From Erinaceus europaeus (Eukaryota; Chordata; Mammalia; Eulipotyphla; Erinaceidae): a stretch of 64,000 bases of DNA. Made by a program: the position numbers and the translations under genes. The stretch is from positions 110,876,447 to 110,940,446 of the forward strand of contig NC_080164.1 in the NCBI RefSeq assembly GCF_950295315.1, in the 5' to 3' direction. Positions 8,914-19,845 of this stretch are shown one piece after another. Under the pieces are notes generated by a model. It saw only the letters and a program-made list of their open reading frames with translations, was not told the origin of the DNA and did not search any database. The first letter of the stretch is position 1. The number at the start of each line of letters is the position of its first letter.

Positions 8914-11900
8914 AATGGCACTACAATACATTAAATCCATAATATCAATAAATGTCAATGGCTTAAACTCACCCATCAAAAGGCACAGGGTGGGGGGATG
9001 GATCAGAAAACATAACCCAACCATATGCTGCTTGCAAGAATCCCATCTGTCACAACAAGATAAACACAGACTTAAAGTGAAAGGATGAAAAACTATCATA
9101 CAGGCTAACGGTCCACAAAAAAGGGCAGGAACAGCCATTCTCATCTCAGACACGATAGATTTTAAATTAAATAAAGTAATAAAAGATAGGCAAGGACATT
9201 ACATAATGATTAGAGGATCAATCAGCCAAGAAGACTTAACAATTATTAACATCTATGCACCCAACGAGGGACCATCTAAATACATTAAACACCTATTGAA
9301 AGAATTTCAAAAATACATCAATAGTAATACAATAATAGTGGGAGACTTCAACCCCACTCTCACACTTAGACAGATCAACAAAGAAGAGAACCAATAAAGA
9401 TACAAGAGAATTGAATGAAGAGATTGACAGACTAGACCTCTTGGACATTTTCAGACTCCTCCACCCCAAAAAACTGGAATACACCTTCTTTTCAAATCCA
9501 CACAACACATACTCAAGGATAGACCACATGTTAGGCCACAAAGACAGCATCAATAAATTCAAGAGCATTGAAATCATCCCAAGTATCTTCTCAGACATCA
9601 GTGGAGTAAAACTAACTTTTAACAACAAACGGAAAATTATTAAAAGACATAGAATTTGGAAACTAAACAACATGCTCCTTAAGAACCACTGGGTCAGAGA
9701 CTCACTCAAACAGGAAATTCAAATGTTCCTGGAAACTAATGAAAATGAAGACACAACCTATCAAAATATTTGGGACACAGCGAAAGCAGTACTGAGAGGG
9801 AAACTTATAGCTATACAATCACATATTAAACACCAAGAAGAAGCCCAAATGAACGACCTTACTACACACCTCAAGGACTTAGAGGAAGAGGAACAAAGGA
9901 ACCCTAAAGCAACCAGAAGGACAGAAATCACTAAAGTTAGAGCAGAAATAAACAACATCGAAAATAAAAGAACCATACAAAAGATCAATGAAGCCAAATG
10001 TTGGTTCTTTGAAAGATTAAACAAAATTGACAAACCCCTAGCCAGACTCACCAAACAAAAAAGAGAGAAGACTCAAATTAATATAATTGTAAACAATGCA
10101 GGAGATATCACAACTGACAACACAGAAATCCAGAGAATTCTGCGAAACTTCTATAAAGAACTATATGCCACCAAGCTAGAGAATCTGGAAGAAATGGAAC
10201 AATTCCTAGAAACCTATGCCCTTCCAAAACTGAACCAAGAAGAACTACAAAATCTAAATGCACCAATCACAGACAAAGAAATTGAAACCGTTATTAAGAA
10301 TCTCCCCAACAACAAAAGTCCTGTACCAGATGGCTTCACAAATGAATTCTACAAAACTTTCAGGAAACAGTTAATACCCATACTTCTTAAGCTATTCCAT
10401 AAGATTGAAGAAACAGGAATACTCACTTCCACCTTTTATGAAGCCAACATCACCCTGATACCAAAAGCTGACAGGGACAGAACAAAAAAGGAAAACTACA
10501 GACCAATATCTCTGATGAACATAGATGCCAAAATATTAAACAAGATCTTGGCCAACCGGATACAGCAATACATCAAAAAGATTGTTCATCATGACCAAGT
10601 GGGATTCATCCCAGGAATGCAAGGCTGGTTCAACATCCATAAATCAATCAATGTCATTCATCACATCAATAAAAGCAAAGCCAAAAACCACATGATTATC
10701 TCAATAGATGCAGAGAAAGCCTTTGACAAAATCCAACACCCATTCATCCTCAAAACTCCACAGAAAATGGGAATAGATGGGAAATTCCTCAAGATAGTGG
10801 AGTCTATATATAGCAAACCTACAGCCAACATCATACACAATGGAGAGAAGCTGAAAGCATTCCCCTCAGATCAGGGACTAGACAGGGCTGTCCACTGTCA
10901 CCGTTACTCTTGAACATAGTATTGGAAGTTCTTGCCATAGCAATCAGGCAAGAGAAAGAAATCAAAGGGATACAGATTGGAAGGGAAGAAGTCAAGCTCT
11001 CACTATTTGCAGATGATATGATAGTATACATAGAAAGACCTAAAGAAATCAGTAGAAAATTACTGGAAGTTGTTAGGAAATATAGCAAGGTATCAGGCTA
11101 CAAAATCAATGTACAAAAATCAGTGGCATTTCTTTATGCAAAGAGTAAATCTGAAGAAGAAGACATCCAGAAATCACTCCCATTTACTGTTTCAGCAAAA
11201 TCAATCAAATACCTAGGAATAAAGTTGACCAAAGAAGTGAAAGACTTGTATACTGAAAACTATGAGTCGCTACTCAAGGAGAAAGAAACTGATACCAAGA
11301 AATGGAAAGATATCCCATGCTCATGGATCTGAAGAATAAACATCATCAAAATGAATATTCTCCCCAGAGCCATATACAAATTTATTGCAATACCCATCAA
11401 AGTTCCACCAGGCTTCTTTAAGAGAATAGAACAAACACTACAATCATTTATCTGGAACCTGAAAACACCTAGAATTGCCAAAACCATCTTAAGGAAAAGA
11501 AACAGAAATGGAGGCATCACACTCCCAGACCTTAAACTATATTATAAAGCCATCATCATCAAAACAGCATGGTACTGGAACAAAAATAGGCATACAGACC
11601 AGTGGAACAGAATTGAAAGCCCAGAAGTAAATCCCAACACCTATGGGCATCTAATCTTTGATAAGGGGGCCCAAAGGATTAAATGGAAAAAGGAGGCTCT
11701 CTTTAATAAATGGTGCTGGGAAAACTGGGTTAAAACATGCAGAAGAATGAAATTGAACCACTTTATCTCACCATAAAAAATAATCAACTCCAAATGGATC
11801 AAAGACCTAGATGTCAGACCAGAAACAATCAAATACTTAGAGGAAAACATTGGTAAAACACTTTCCCACCTACACCTCAAGGACATCTTTGATGAATCAA

Positions 11901-12736
11901 ACCCAATTGCAAGGAAGACCAAAGCAGAAACAAACCAATGGGACTACATCAAATTGAAAAGCTTCTGCACATCCAAAGAAACTATTAAACAAACAGAGAG
12001 ACCCCTCACAGAATAGGAGAAGATCTTCACATGCCAGACATCAGACAAGAAACTAATCACCAAAATATATAAAGAGCTCAGCAAACTTAGCACCAAAAAA
12101 GCAAATGACCCCATCCAAAAATGGGCAGAGGATATGAACAAAACATTCACCACAGAGGAGATCCAAAAGGCTAACAAACATATGAAAAACTGCTCTAGGT
12201 CACTGATTATCAGAGAAATGCAAATCAAGACAACACTAAGATACCACCTCACTCCTGTAAGAATGGCATACATCAAAAAGGACAGCAGCAACAAATGCTG
12301 GAGAGGATGTGGGGACAGAGGAACCCTTTTACATTGCTGGTGGGAATGTAAATTGGTACAGCCTCTGTGGAGAGCAGTCGGGAAAACTCTCAGAAGGCTA
12401 GACATGGACCTTCCATATGACCCAATAATTCCTCTCCTGGGGTTATACCACAAGGACTCCATAACACCCAACCAAAAAGAGGTGTGTACTCCTATGTTCA
12501 TAGCAGCACAATTCATAATAGCTAAAACCTGGAAGCAACCCAGGTGTCCAACACCAGATGAGTGGCTGAGAAAGCTGTGGTATATATACACAATGGAATA
12601 CTATGCAGCTATCAAGAACAATGAACCCACCTTCTCTGACCCATCTTGGACAGAGCTAGAAGGAATTATGTTAAGTGAACTAAGTCAGAAAGATAAAGAT
12701 GAGTATGGGATGATCCCACTCATCAACAGAAGCTGA
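8914..12736 (+). pseudogene. L1-1 ORF2 (endonuclease-reverse transcriptase), disrupted
   Basis: ORF2 is an AP-like endonuclease fused to a reverse transcriptase and a Cys-rich C-terminus; its span here of about 1,270 codons is the normal L1 length. The endonuclease half shows QESHL, VGDFN and SRID motifs, but the catalytic SDH reads SDI (about 9594-9602). The RT has [15 protein letters not shown], the AEKAFDKIQ box and FADD (11006-11017). The Cys-rich motif (CWRGCG...HCWWEC) lies at about 12297-12352, and the stop follows LINRS at 12734. Disruptions include a stop at about 9087, a frameshift near 9355, a frameshift near 10870-10900, and stops near 11331, 11774 and 12015. It is not translatable as one protein. 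Confidence 0.93.
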
Positions 12737-14086
12737 CTAAGAAGATCTGAAAGGGAAACTAAAAGCAGGACCTGATCAAATTGTAAGTAGGGCACCAAAG
12801 TAAAAACCCAGTGGTGAGGGGTAGGCATGTAGCTTCCTGGGCCAGTGGGGGGTGGGAGTGGGTGGGAGGGATGGGTCACAGTCCTTTGGTGGTGGGAATG
12901 GTGTTTATGTACACTCCTAGCAAAATGTAGACATATAAATCAGGAGCTAATTAATATGAGATGGGGAAATCAATTGTATGTCTCAAAGTTTCTCAAAAGA
13001 CAAACTGAATCTTTTTAATATATAGGCTATGTATTTGATATGCGGACTCTCTCAAAAGCCTAGACCAAGTAGATTAGAAGCTTCCAATAGCACAGCTATA
13101 TACAAGATACTGGGTACTGTCCAGCAAACCATAACAAAGGGACTTTTCAAAGTTAACCCAATTAACAAATAATGTGATGATAATATTAACTATTGATTGT
13201 CTTTTTGAACCCTAAGACAGCAGGAACCTCACATCTTCACTATAGAGCCCCTACTTCCCCCAGTCCTGAAACCCTTGGATAGGGCCCACTTTCCCGTATG
13301 CATCTCCCAATCCAAACCAAATAACATTGCATCTGCCGATCACAACCTAACCAAAGCAACGATTGCTACCTCAACATGCTTCACCTCAGAATGTATCCAG
13401 AGACTTCACGTGTGGAATGACAACCCTTCAGCTTCATTGCTCGGGTGAGACCTTTCCTTTAATAGTACACTCTAATTTCATCTCAGGTAGTTCACTTTCC
13501 AACAAAGTCCCATAACCTAGATATACACCAGTTTCTGTGAGAGAGAGCTTATGTGCACACGTATCCATAAACTACTGCAAAATATATACCTGAAAGCAGG
13601 ACTACACTACAGTTTGCAGTGAGTACCTCCCTAACACTTCCTCTCCACTATTCCAAGCTTGGGATCCATGATTGCTCAACAAATTGTTTGGCTTCATATG
13701 TTAACTCTCTTTTCAATCACCAGGTCCCAGATGCCACCAGGATGCTGGCTAGGCTTCCCTGGATTGAAGACCCCACCAATGTGTCCTGGAGCTCAGCTTC
13801 CCCAGAGTCACACCCTACTAGGGAAAGAGAGAGGCAGACTGGGGGTATGGACCGACCAGTCAACACCCATGTTCAGCGGGGAAGCAATTACAGAAGCCAG
13901 ACCTTCTACCTTCTGTAACCCTCAACGACCCTGGGTCCATGCTCCCAGAGGGCTAGAGAATGGGAAAGCTACCATGGGAGGGGGTGGGTTATGGGGATTG
14001 GTTGTTGGGAATTGTGTGGAGTTGTACCCCTCCTACCTTATGCTTTTGTTCACTAATCCTTTCTTAAATAAAAAATTTTTAAAAAA
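12737..14086 (+). other. L1-1 3' UTR and poly(A)
   Basis: A non-coding tail of 1.35 kb, collinear with 30552-31903 and with the reverse complement of 60071-61429. AATAAA occurs at about 14067-14072, followed by an A-rich end. The ORF at 13659-14261 reads through this UTR into gag and is not a gene. Confidence 0.88.
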
Positions 14087-14100
14087 AAGAGACCTTGTGG
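14087..14100. repeat. 3' TSD of L1-1
   Basis: aagagaccttgtgg, identical to 7051-7064. Confidence 0.95.
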
Positions 14101-15108
14101 CTGAGATACGAGAGTTAAAGGATATTTTTTCAGCATTTAAGGACTTTAAACCATGTGCAGTCCACCCCAAGAGCTCCATCCCTGTAGATAAGTGTTCAGT
14201 TTCCCCTGCCACTGCAGCACCTTCCACTTCCATAGATCTCTCCCCAGTGTCATCGAACTAAATCTAAACCTTCCTGGTAAATGTGGCCCCAACTAGACAA
14301 AAACCTCAGGTGTGGCTTCCATACTCCTCCAATGTGGCATCCATACTCCTCCAAAGAGCTCAGGGAACTCAGACAAGCCATGAAGGAGGACGAAATTCAT
14401 GTTCCATGGACCAAGTCCATTTTAATGAGTTTTTACCAGCACCTTAACACCCCCCAGGACTGGAAAGACATGGCTTGTGCTGCTCTCCCAGACCCCCTCT
14501 ACCTACAATGGAAGGCATGCTTCCATGATGAATGCTCTAGACAATCACAGGAAAATAGTAATAAACAGGTAGAATGGAATTTTGATGCTTTGTTTGGAGC
14601 AGGAGTGTTTGAATCTGGAACTCAGCAGGCAGAAGCTAAGTTTCCAACTGGTTATTTTCAACAGGTATGCATCTGCACAACACAAGAATGGGAAAGGGTG
14701 ACCCCAACCAGTGTAGATTCCTCAGTCCCTATTAACTCTCTTCGCCAAAACACTGATGAAATCTTAGCAAATTTCATCTCTAGGCTGAGGCAAACGTTAG
14801 AGAGAAAGGTTTATAATCCCGAAATCCTCTCTTTCCTCCTGCGTTCTATTGTCTGGGACGGCATGAGATCACAATTCTGTCAGGCATGCCTTAGTCTTAA
14901 ACACCTACACCCAGATAATTGGATTTTAGCAACACAGGAACTTACATCAGGCAATTATGGGGCACCCGCTATGACACAGATTTATGCAGTTACCCCACGT
15001 AATCAAAACAGGGCCTGCTTCCAGTGCGGTCGCCAAGGACATTGGCATACCAATGTCCTGATAAGCTGCAACCACGCTTCCAGTCAGGGCAACCCCACCT
15101 CCAGTTAG
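14101..15108 (+). pseudogene. gag: gag, 3' part: capsid and start of nucleocapsid
   Basis: Gag resumes after the L1 and continues in two frames: a first piece to a stop near 14259 and a 275-codon piece at 14281-15108. The latter contains a betaretroviral capsid-like segment (LNTPQDWKDMACAAL, LYLQWK around residues 57-80), a major-homology-like stretch (EILANFISRLRQTLE near residue 160-175) and the start of a CCHC zinc knuckle (CFQCGRQGHW from residue 246). The last Cys of that knuckle lies in a different frame, so the nucleocapsid is broken around 15036-15052. A 22-bp direct repeat (catactcctccaa unit) sits at about 14319-14355. In an intact virus the protein would form the virion core and bind RNA. 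Confidence 0.8.
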
Positions 15109-15662
15109 AGCTACCACGCCTCCAGTCAGGGAAACCCCGCTTTCAGTTAGGGAACCAGAAGCCACGTACGGTGTGTCCCAGATGTCGTAAAGGGTTTCAC
15201 TGGAAGAGAGATTGTTGGTCCAAATTTCATAAAGATGGCACGCCCCTGAATGGTACAAATTCAGAGCCTGAGATTTTGTGGACCACCCCTGTTTTAGAAC
15301 GTGGTCACCCTACTATGACAGTAAAGACTGACAATATTCCTTTTAAATTTTTGATTGACATAGGGGCAGAAAAGACAATTTTAAGGCAATCAGAGGTTCC
15401 CCAAAATTGGGAACTCCTCCCAGGACCTCATATACATGGCATTGGAGGGGTGACCCAATCCTTTCTCACACGAGATTCACTCATGTGGGAAGACCCGGAA
15501 GGTTCTACTGGACACTTCCACCCATTGGTAGCTGATATTAGCACCAACCTATTTGGCAGAGATTTTCTAGAATGTCTTGATGTTAGGATATCCACAGATG
15601 CCTCTGCAGGGCGTAACACCCACTCCCGCGAGACCAGATCTAATCACCACCCCCAATACTAA
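15024..15662 (+). pseudogene. pro: nucleocapsid end plus protease (pro)
   Basis: A 212-codon frame that is -1 relative to gag. Residues 18-45 (15075-15158) form four 7-residue repeats of the pattern (R/H)(F/L)Q(S/L)(G/E)xP. A complete CCHC knuckle follows at residues 51-64 (CPRCRKGFHWKRDC). An aspartic protease fold then follows, with FLID at 109-112, a flap-like GIGG at about 138, and GRDFLE near 174. The catalytic triplet reads Asp-Ile-Gly (15357-15365) where retropepsins have Asp-Thr/Ser-Gly, so activity is doubtful. There is no dUTPase domain between nucleocapsid and protease. The start is a chance Met; the frame would normally be entered by frameshift. Confidence 0.82.
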
Positions 15663-15694
15663 ATGCCACTGTTCATAGCCAAACACCCTGCTTA

Positions 15695-16543
15695 AGCTGG
15701 CTTTCTAATGAGACTGTCTGGGTGGAACACTGGCCTTTACCTAGGGATAAACTAGAAATTTTAAAAGAGCTCGTTTGAGAGCGGTTGTCCTTGGGACACA
15801 TACATCATTCTCGAAGCCCATGAAATACTCCTGTCTTTGTGATTAAAAAGCGCTCGGGAAAATGGCACCTCCTTCAAGTTATCCGTGTGGTAAATAAAAC
15901 CATGCAGGTCTGGGGCTCCCCCCAAAGGGGTTTTCCTCTTGCTTCTGCAATTCCCATGGGAATTCCAATCATAGCTATTGATATACAAGATTGTTTCTTC
16001 TCTATTCCCTTGCATCCACAAGATTGCAAACGTTTTGCCTTCTATGTTCCTTCTATTAATAACGCCAGCCCTGCTGACAGATTTGAATGGGTGGTGCTGC
16101 CCCAGAGCATGGCCTATAGTCCTACAATTTGTCAAGAGGCTGTTAAATCTGCCCTTTTTCCATATATCCATAAGGGCCTTAATGTTTTTCACTACATTGA
16201 TGACATATTAATATGGGGAAAATCAGATACAGATCTCTATGCCTTACGTGATTTTCTCATTCCTGCATTAAAGAAAAGCGGCTTTAATGTAGCTCCTGAG
16301 AAGATACAACTAATTCCTCCAATACCTTTTTTAGGTTCAGAGATTTCTTTAACGCAAATTCGTCCCTTAAAACCTAATGTCACCTTTTCTTCTAACCTTA
16401 CTCTTGCTTCTTTACAAAGTTTTCTAGGAAATTTAAATTGGCTTAGGCAGTATCTCTATCTGCCTACAAGATGCCTCCAACCACTGTTTGACCTGTTGAA
16501 AGGAAACAAACAGCCCTCCTCAAAACGTAAGTTAACTCCCTAG
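15695..16543 (+). pseudogene. pol: pol: reverse transcriptase domain
   Basis: The frame is -1 relative to pro, as in betaretroviruses, and begins with a segment ending VWVEHWPL typical of the RT N-terminus. The longest open piece starts at 15839. It contains IIAIDIQDCFFSIPLHP (first catalytic Asp), the region RFEWVVLPQSMAYSPTICQ, and YIDD at 16193-16204 in place of the more usual YMDD/YVDD. The thumb (FLGNLNWLRQYL) follows. In-frame stops lie at 15776-15778 (TGA), 15821-15823 (TGA) and 16541-16543 (TAG), with no frameshift. All look like point substitutions acquired after integration. Confidence 0.9.
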
Positions 16544-18244
16544 GCCTCCTCGGCACTGGACAGGGTTAACCAGGCCCTCCAGGACATGCACCTTGTTCGA
16601 CTCTCCCCCTCCTCTCCAGTACACCTTCTAACCTTCAACTCCACCCCCACAGTAGTAGGGGCATTGTTGCAAGACCATGGGGTTCTTGAGTGGCTTCACA
16701 CACCAGTAGGAGGAGCTCCAAGACTCCTCACTGAGATAGATGCATTAGCATTCATGGTTCACCAAGGGAGAAATGGGTCTGTGCAGGTCTTAGGGTAAGA
16801 ACCGGATTTAATTATTCTGCCCTTTTCTCTCACAGATGCAGAGTGGCTCATACACCATCATTCCTGATTTTCCATTAGCCTTATGGGGTTTCCAGGACAA
16901 ATAGATAACCATTTTCCTTCCAATAAATTGATAGCTTCTTTACCTCTTTTACCTCTACTAGCACCTAAACTTTTCTCTCAAGATCCCATTCCTTCTGCTC
17001 CTACAGTCTTCACTGATGGTGGAAAAAAGGGAGCAGCTTCCCTCATATATTACCTGGACAAACAACCCTCTAAACCTCTCTTTACTGAGCTTCCTGAGAA
17101 TTCCCCTCAGTACAAAGAACTTTATGCTGTTTTCCTTGCATTAAAAGCTGTACCAGAACCCTTCAACCTTTTTTCTGACATTATGTATACTGTTAACTTA
17201 CTTACATGGCTTGCTCATTCTTATGTGAAAATTGACGACAACCTACTTTCCCCTCTCTTGATTCAAATCGCCTCTATGCTCTCTTCTCGAACCCAACCAC
17301 TATATATTCAGCACCTTCGTTCCCACAGCCCTCTTCCTGGTTCCCTGTCTGAAGGGAATGCTGCAGCTGACCGCCTTGCCTCCACAGGAGCTCTCCTAGT
17401 CTCTGTCTCTGATCCTGCTGATTTCCATTCTCTAACCCATGTTAATCTTAAAGGCCTTCAAGCTCGATTTCCTGATGTTCCTTTACCACAGTTACAACAT
17501 ATCCTAGCTACATGCTCTTTCTGTGGAAGTCTCATAAAAACACAGACTCTTGGTGTTAACTCCCGAGGCTTAAAAGCTAATGCTATCTGGAAAATTGATG
17601 TCACCCACATACCAAAATTTGGCAAACAAAAATATGTGTTTTTCTCAATTGATACCTTTTCTAAATTTATGTGGGCATCAGCTCATACAGGAGAAAGCTC
17701 TAAAAAGCTTGTAAGCCATATGCTCTCCTATTTTGCTGTGATGGGCTTACCTCTTCAACTGAAAACTGACAATGGAACTATGTTTACCAGCAAACAATTT
17801 AAAGATTTTTGTTCCCTCTGGAACATTACTCATACCACAGGCATTCCCTATAATCCACAGGGACAAGGCATTGTCGAGAGGGCCCATCAAACCCTTAAGG
17901 CTCAATTAAATAAAGATAAAGGAGGAATGTACCCCCCCAATATCCAGCTAGCAAAAGCCTTAACTACGTTAAATCTCTTTAATATTTACAATAACTCGGA
18001 CTTACCCCCTATTATTCTTCACTGGCAAACACCATCTACTCTCCCATCTATTAAGGTCAAATGGAAAGACCCACTTGATAAAATTTGGAAAGGGCCTGAC
18101 CCTCTATTGACCATGGGAAGAGGTTTTGCATGCATTTTCCCACATAATTACTCTAAACCTGCCTGGGTTCCTGCCCGCCATGTCCGACAATACCCTCATG
18201 ATGGCACTGTTATCCCTGAAGAACAAGAAATACAAGAGGACTAG
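16544..18244 (+). pseudogene. pol: pol: RNase H and integrase domains
   Basis: It continues in the RT frame; stops at 16796-16798 (TAA) and 16865-16867 (TGA) precede a 453-codon open stretch from 16883 to the TAG at 18242-18244. RNase H is seen as FTDGG, YKELYAVFLALKA and HLRSHSPLPG...GNAAAD. Integrase follows, with a His/Cys zinc region (THVNLKGL ... ATCSFC). Its catalytic Asp239, Asp296 and Glu332 have D,D-35-E spacing exactly as in retroviral integrases. A GPF-like C-terminal domain ends in the WVPARHVRQYP region. This is the best-preserved part of the provirus, but it lacks an intact upstream frame. Confidence 0.92.
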
Positions 18245-18660
18245 ATGCAGGATACATCCCAGGATCCATAATATGACATGGCAGAACCTACAAAAGTTGG
18301 CTCACAGAGCCCTCTCTCCTACCCCTTCCCTGAATGTCTTATGTTATGACTGGCCAGTTGTGTTTTGTGAGTGAGTGTGTTGAATGACCAAAAATTTTTG
18401 TATGACCCATGTGCTCAGAGTACTCTAAATGTTAAAACCATTGTCACTAACATGCCTTAACTATCTAAGTAACCTGAGTCTGTTTATAGTCCAAAGTCAA
18501 TTATAGTAAACCTCTAACTTGTCACAAGTTTTATTTTTTTCACAAGTAAGTGATGACAGCTATCAAGCCTTCATATGAGGAATCATCTGTTCATATGGTA
18601 AGGTATTAAACTGTAAGAAGTTCCTCCATATCCAACCTATGTGAATTAACAACATTCACA
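18245..18660 (+). other. post-pol non-coding stretch of the provirus
   Basis: Where env would begin, no open frame or env motif is visible. Confidence 0.45.
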
Positions 18661-18699
18661 TATTCTTGTACACTTAACTGGTGTATCTTGTCTTGCCGC

Positions 18700-18830
18700 A
18701 TAGGCCTGCCTTTGTCAGCCAACAATTTAAAGATGTTTCACTTTATAACATCACCCATGCCATGGACATTCTTTACTACCCCCAAAGACAAATGCCTGTT
18801 CCCCTGGACATCACATCCACTGACTGCTTC
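18700..18830 (+). pseudogene. second, diverged integrase core fragment
   Basis: In the frame beginning at about 18706 the translation resembles residues around the second catalytic Asp to Glu of the intact integrase at 17770-17880: a PAF(V)SQQFKD block, then NITHAMDI and YYPQRQ. The resemblance also holds at DNA level (caatttaaagat, aacatcacccatgcca). It is not a duplicate of this provirus's own integrase, because it differs at many positions. It is most simply a relic of another provirus lineage. Confidence 0.6.
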
Positions 18831-18914
18831 CCTTAGACTTAAGGTATCATCCCACCTCTTCATACCAATGGATACATTCCCCCTTCCTTACCTGTCTACC
18901 CTTAGTTGTGGGAC

Positions 18915-19230
18915 CCTAGCTTGTTTTACTTCTTCTGCTCACAATAGGTCCTATAATTCTTTTTTTTCAACATTTTAATTTATTTATTAATGAGAAAGAG
19001 AGGAGGAAAGAGAAAGAACAAGATATCTTTCTGGTACATGTGCTGCCAGGGATAAAACTTGGGACCTCACACTTAAGAGTCTAATGCCTTATCCACTGCG
19101 ACACCTCCCAGAACACTGTCCTATAATTCTTAACAAGCTCATAGCCTTTTTGGGGCAACAGATTGATGCCATAAAGATGCAACCTATACAAACTCACTAT
19201 CATAGGCTGGACATGGCAGAATATTGAGTT
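18915..19230 (+). pseudogene. env: env transmembrane-subunit tail fragment, split by a SINE
   Basis: In one frame, on either side of the SINE at 18961-19117, the sequence reads a Leu-rich membrane segment followed by GPIILNKLIAF and QQIDAIKM, then a tail with THYH and a stop at about 19226. This resembles the membrane anchor and cytoplasmic tail of gammaretroviral/type-D-like Env proteins. Only about 45 codons remain and no surface subunit, fusion peptide or immunosuppressive region is recognisable. Confidence 0.55.
18961..19117 (-). mobile_element. tRNA-derived SINE with 13-bp TSD
   Basis: It is flanked by gtcctataattct at 18948-18960 and exactly again at 19118-19130. On the minus strand it begins with a tRNA-like head containing gtcgcagtggataaggca and aagttttatccctgg, and ends with tttatt/A-rich sequence. 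It belongs to a third SINE type (cagtggataa head), seen once in the window. Confidence 0.93.
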
Positions 19231-19476
19231 GCTGTGGAGGATTTGCCTCCCTCCATCAGAACATCCACAATGTAGAGGGCTGGCTAGCCAATGACGGGTA
19301 AGAGGAAACTAGCGCTATCCAGTCAAACTAAGACAGGGCACCTGGTACTACTGGGAAAAAATGGCCAGGTGTTCCAATGACAGGTAATACAGAAGGCTGA
19401 TCCCCAACCTAAGACAGGCACAGTCCACAAAACAAAGTCCACCAAACATCAAAACATGATATAAGACAGGGGGACA

Positions 19477-19547
19477 TGTGGGGAGCCACATGTTCCCTCA
19501 AGGTTGCTATTGGCATGGCCATAGAGTTTATGTTAAAAGATAGTTCC
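19477..19547 (+). other. possible start of a second LTR after a polypurine-like tract
   Basis: The stretch agacagggggaca (19464-19476) followed by TGTGGGGAGCC has the form of a polypurine tract and an LTR start, about 1 kb upstream of the real 3' LTR. Its sequence is unrelated to the 6051/20511 LTR. It probably continues past the SINE at 19548, but its end was not identified. With the integrase and env fragments just upstream, it could be the 3' part of a different retrovirus. Confidence 0.45.
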
Positions 19548-19834
19548 TGGGAATTGGGCGGTGGCACAGCGGGCTTAGCGCAGGTGGTGCTAAGTGCAAG
19601 AACTGGCTTGAGGATCCCAGTTTGAGCCCCCAGCTCCTCACCTGCAGGGGAATCACTTCACAGGCGGTAAAGCAGGTCTACAGGTGTCTTTCTCTCCCCC
19701 TGTCTTCCCCTCCTCTCTCCATTTCTCTCTGTTCTATCCAACTACCACAATATCAGCAATAACAACAATATAATTACAACAATAAAACAACTAGGGCAAC
19801 GAAAGGCAAGATACCAAAAAAAAAAAAAAGGGAT
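19548..19834 (+). mobile_element. tRNA-derived SINE, type B, with 11-bp TSD
   Basis: It is flanked by aagatagttcc at 19537-19547 and 19835-19845. The head reads gggcggtggcacagcgggcttagcgcagg, followed by caggggaatcacttcacagg, a CT-rich body, the tatccaac motif and an ACAA-rich 3' part with an A tail. It is one of the better-preserved SINEs here. Confidence 0.95.
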
Positions 19835-19845
19835 AAGATAGTTCC

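Larger units (their letters stand above)
7065..14086 (+). mobile_element. L1-1: 7.0-kb L1 inserted in gag, with a doubled 5' UTR
   Basis: It is bounded by an exact 14-bp TSD and ends in an A-rich tail after an AATAAA signal. In order it contains an extra 5' UTR unit (7065-7506), a second 5' UTR unit (7507-8375), ORF1 with an internal deletion, a nearly full-length ORF2 with stops and frameshifts, and a 1.35-kb 3' UTR. The exact TSD and the A tail show target-primed reverse transcription. The ORF1 deletion and ORF2 damage mean that this copy, as it stands, cannot mobilise itself. Confidence 0.95.

Noticed and set aside
11944..12591. A 215-codon minus-strand frame, repeated at 29759-30406 and, on the opposite strand, near 61575-62216
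   Set aside because: It is the exact antisense of the conserved L1 ORF2 C-terminus. It recurs only because ORF2 does, and has no independent signal.
13659..14261. A 200-codon plus-strand frame
   Set aside because: It reads L1 3' UTR, the A tail and then gag. The gag part is annotated separately; the rest is not coding.
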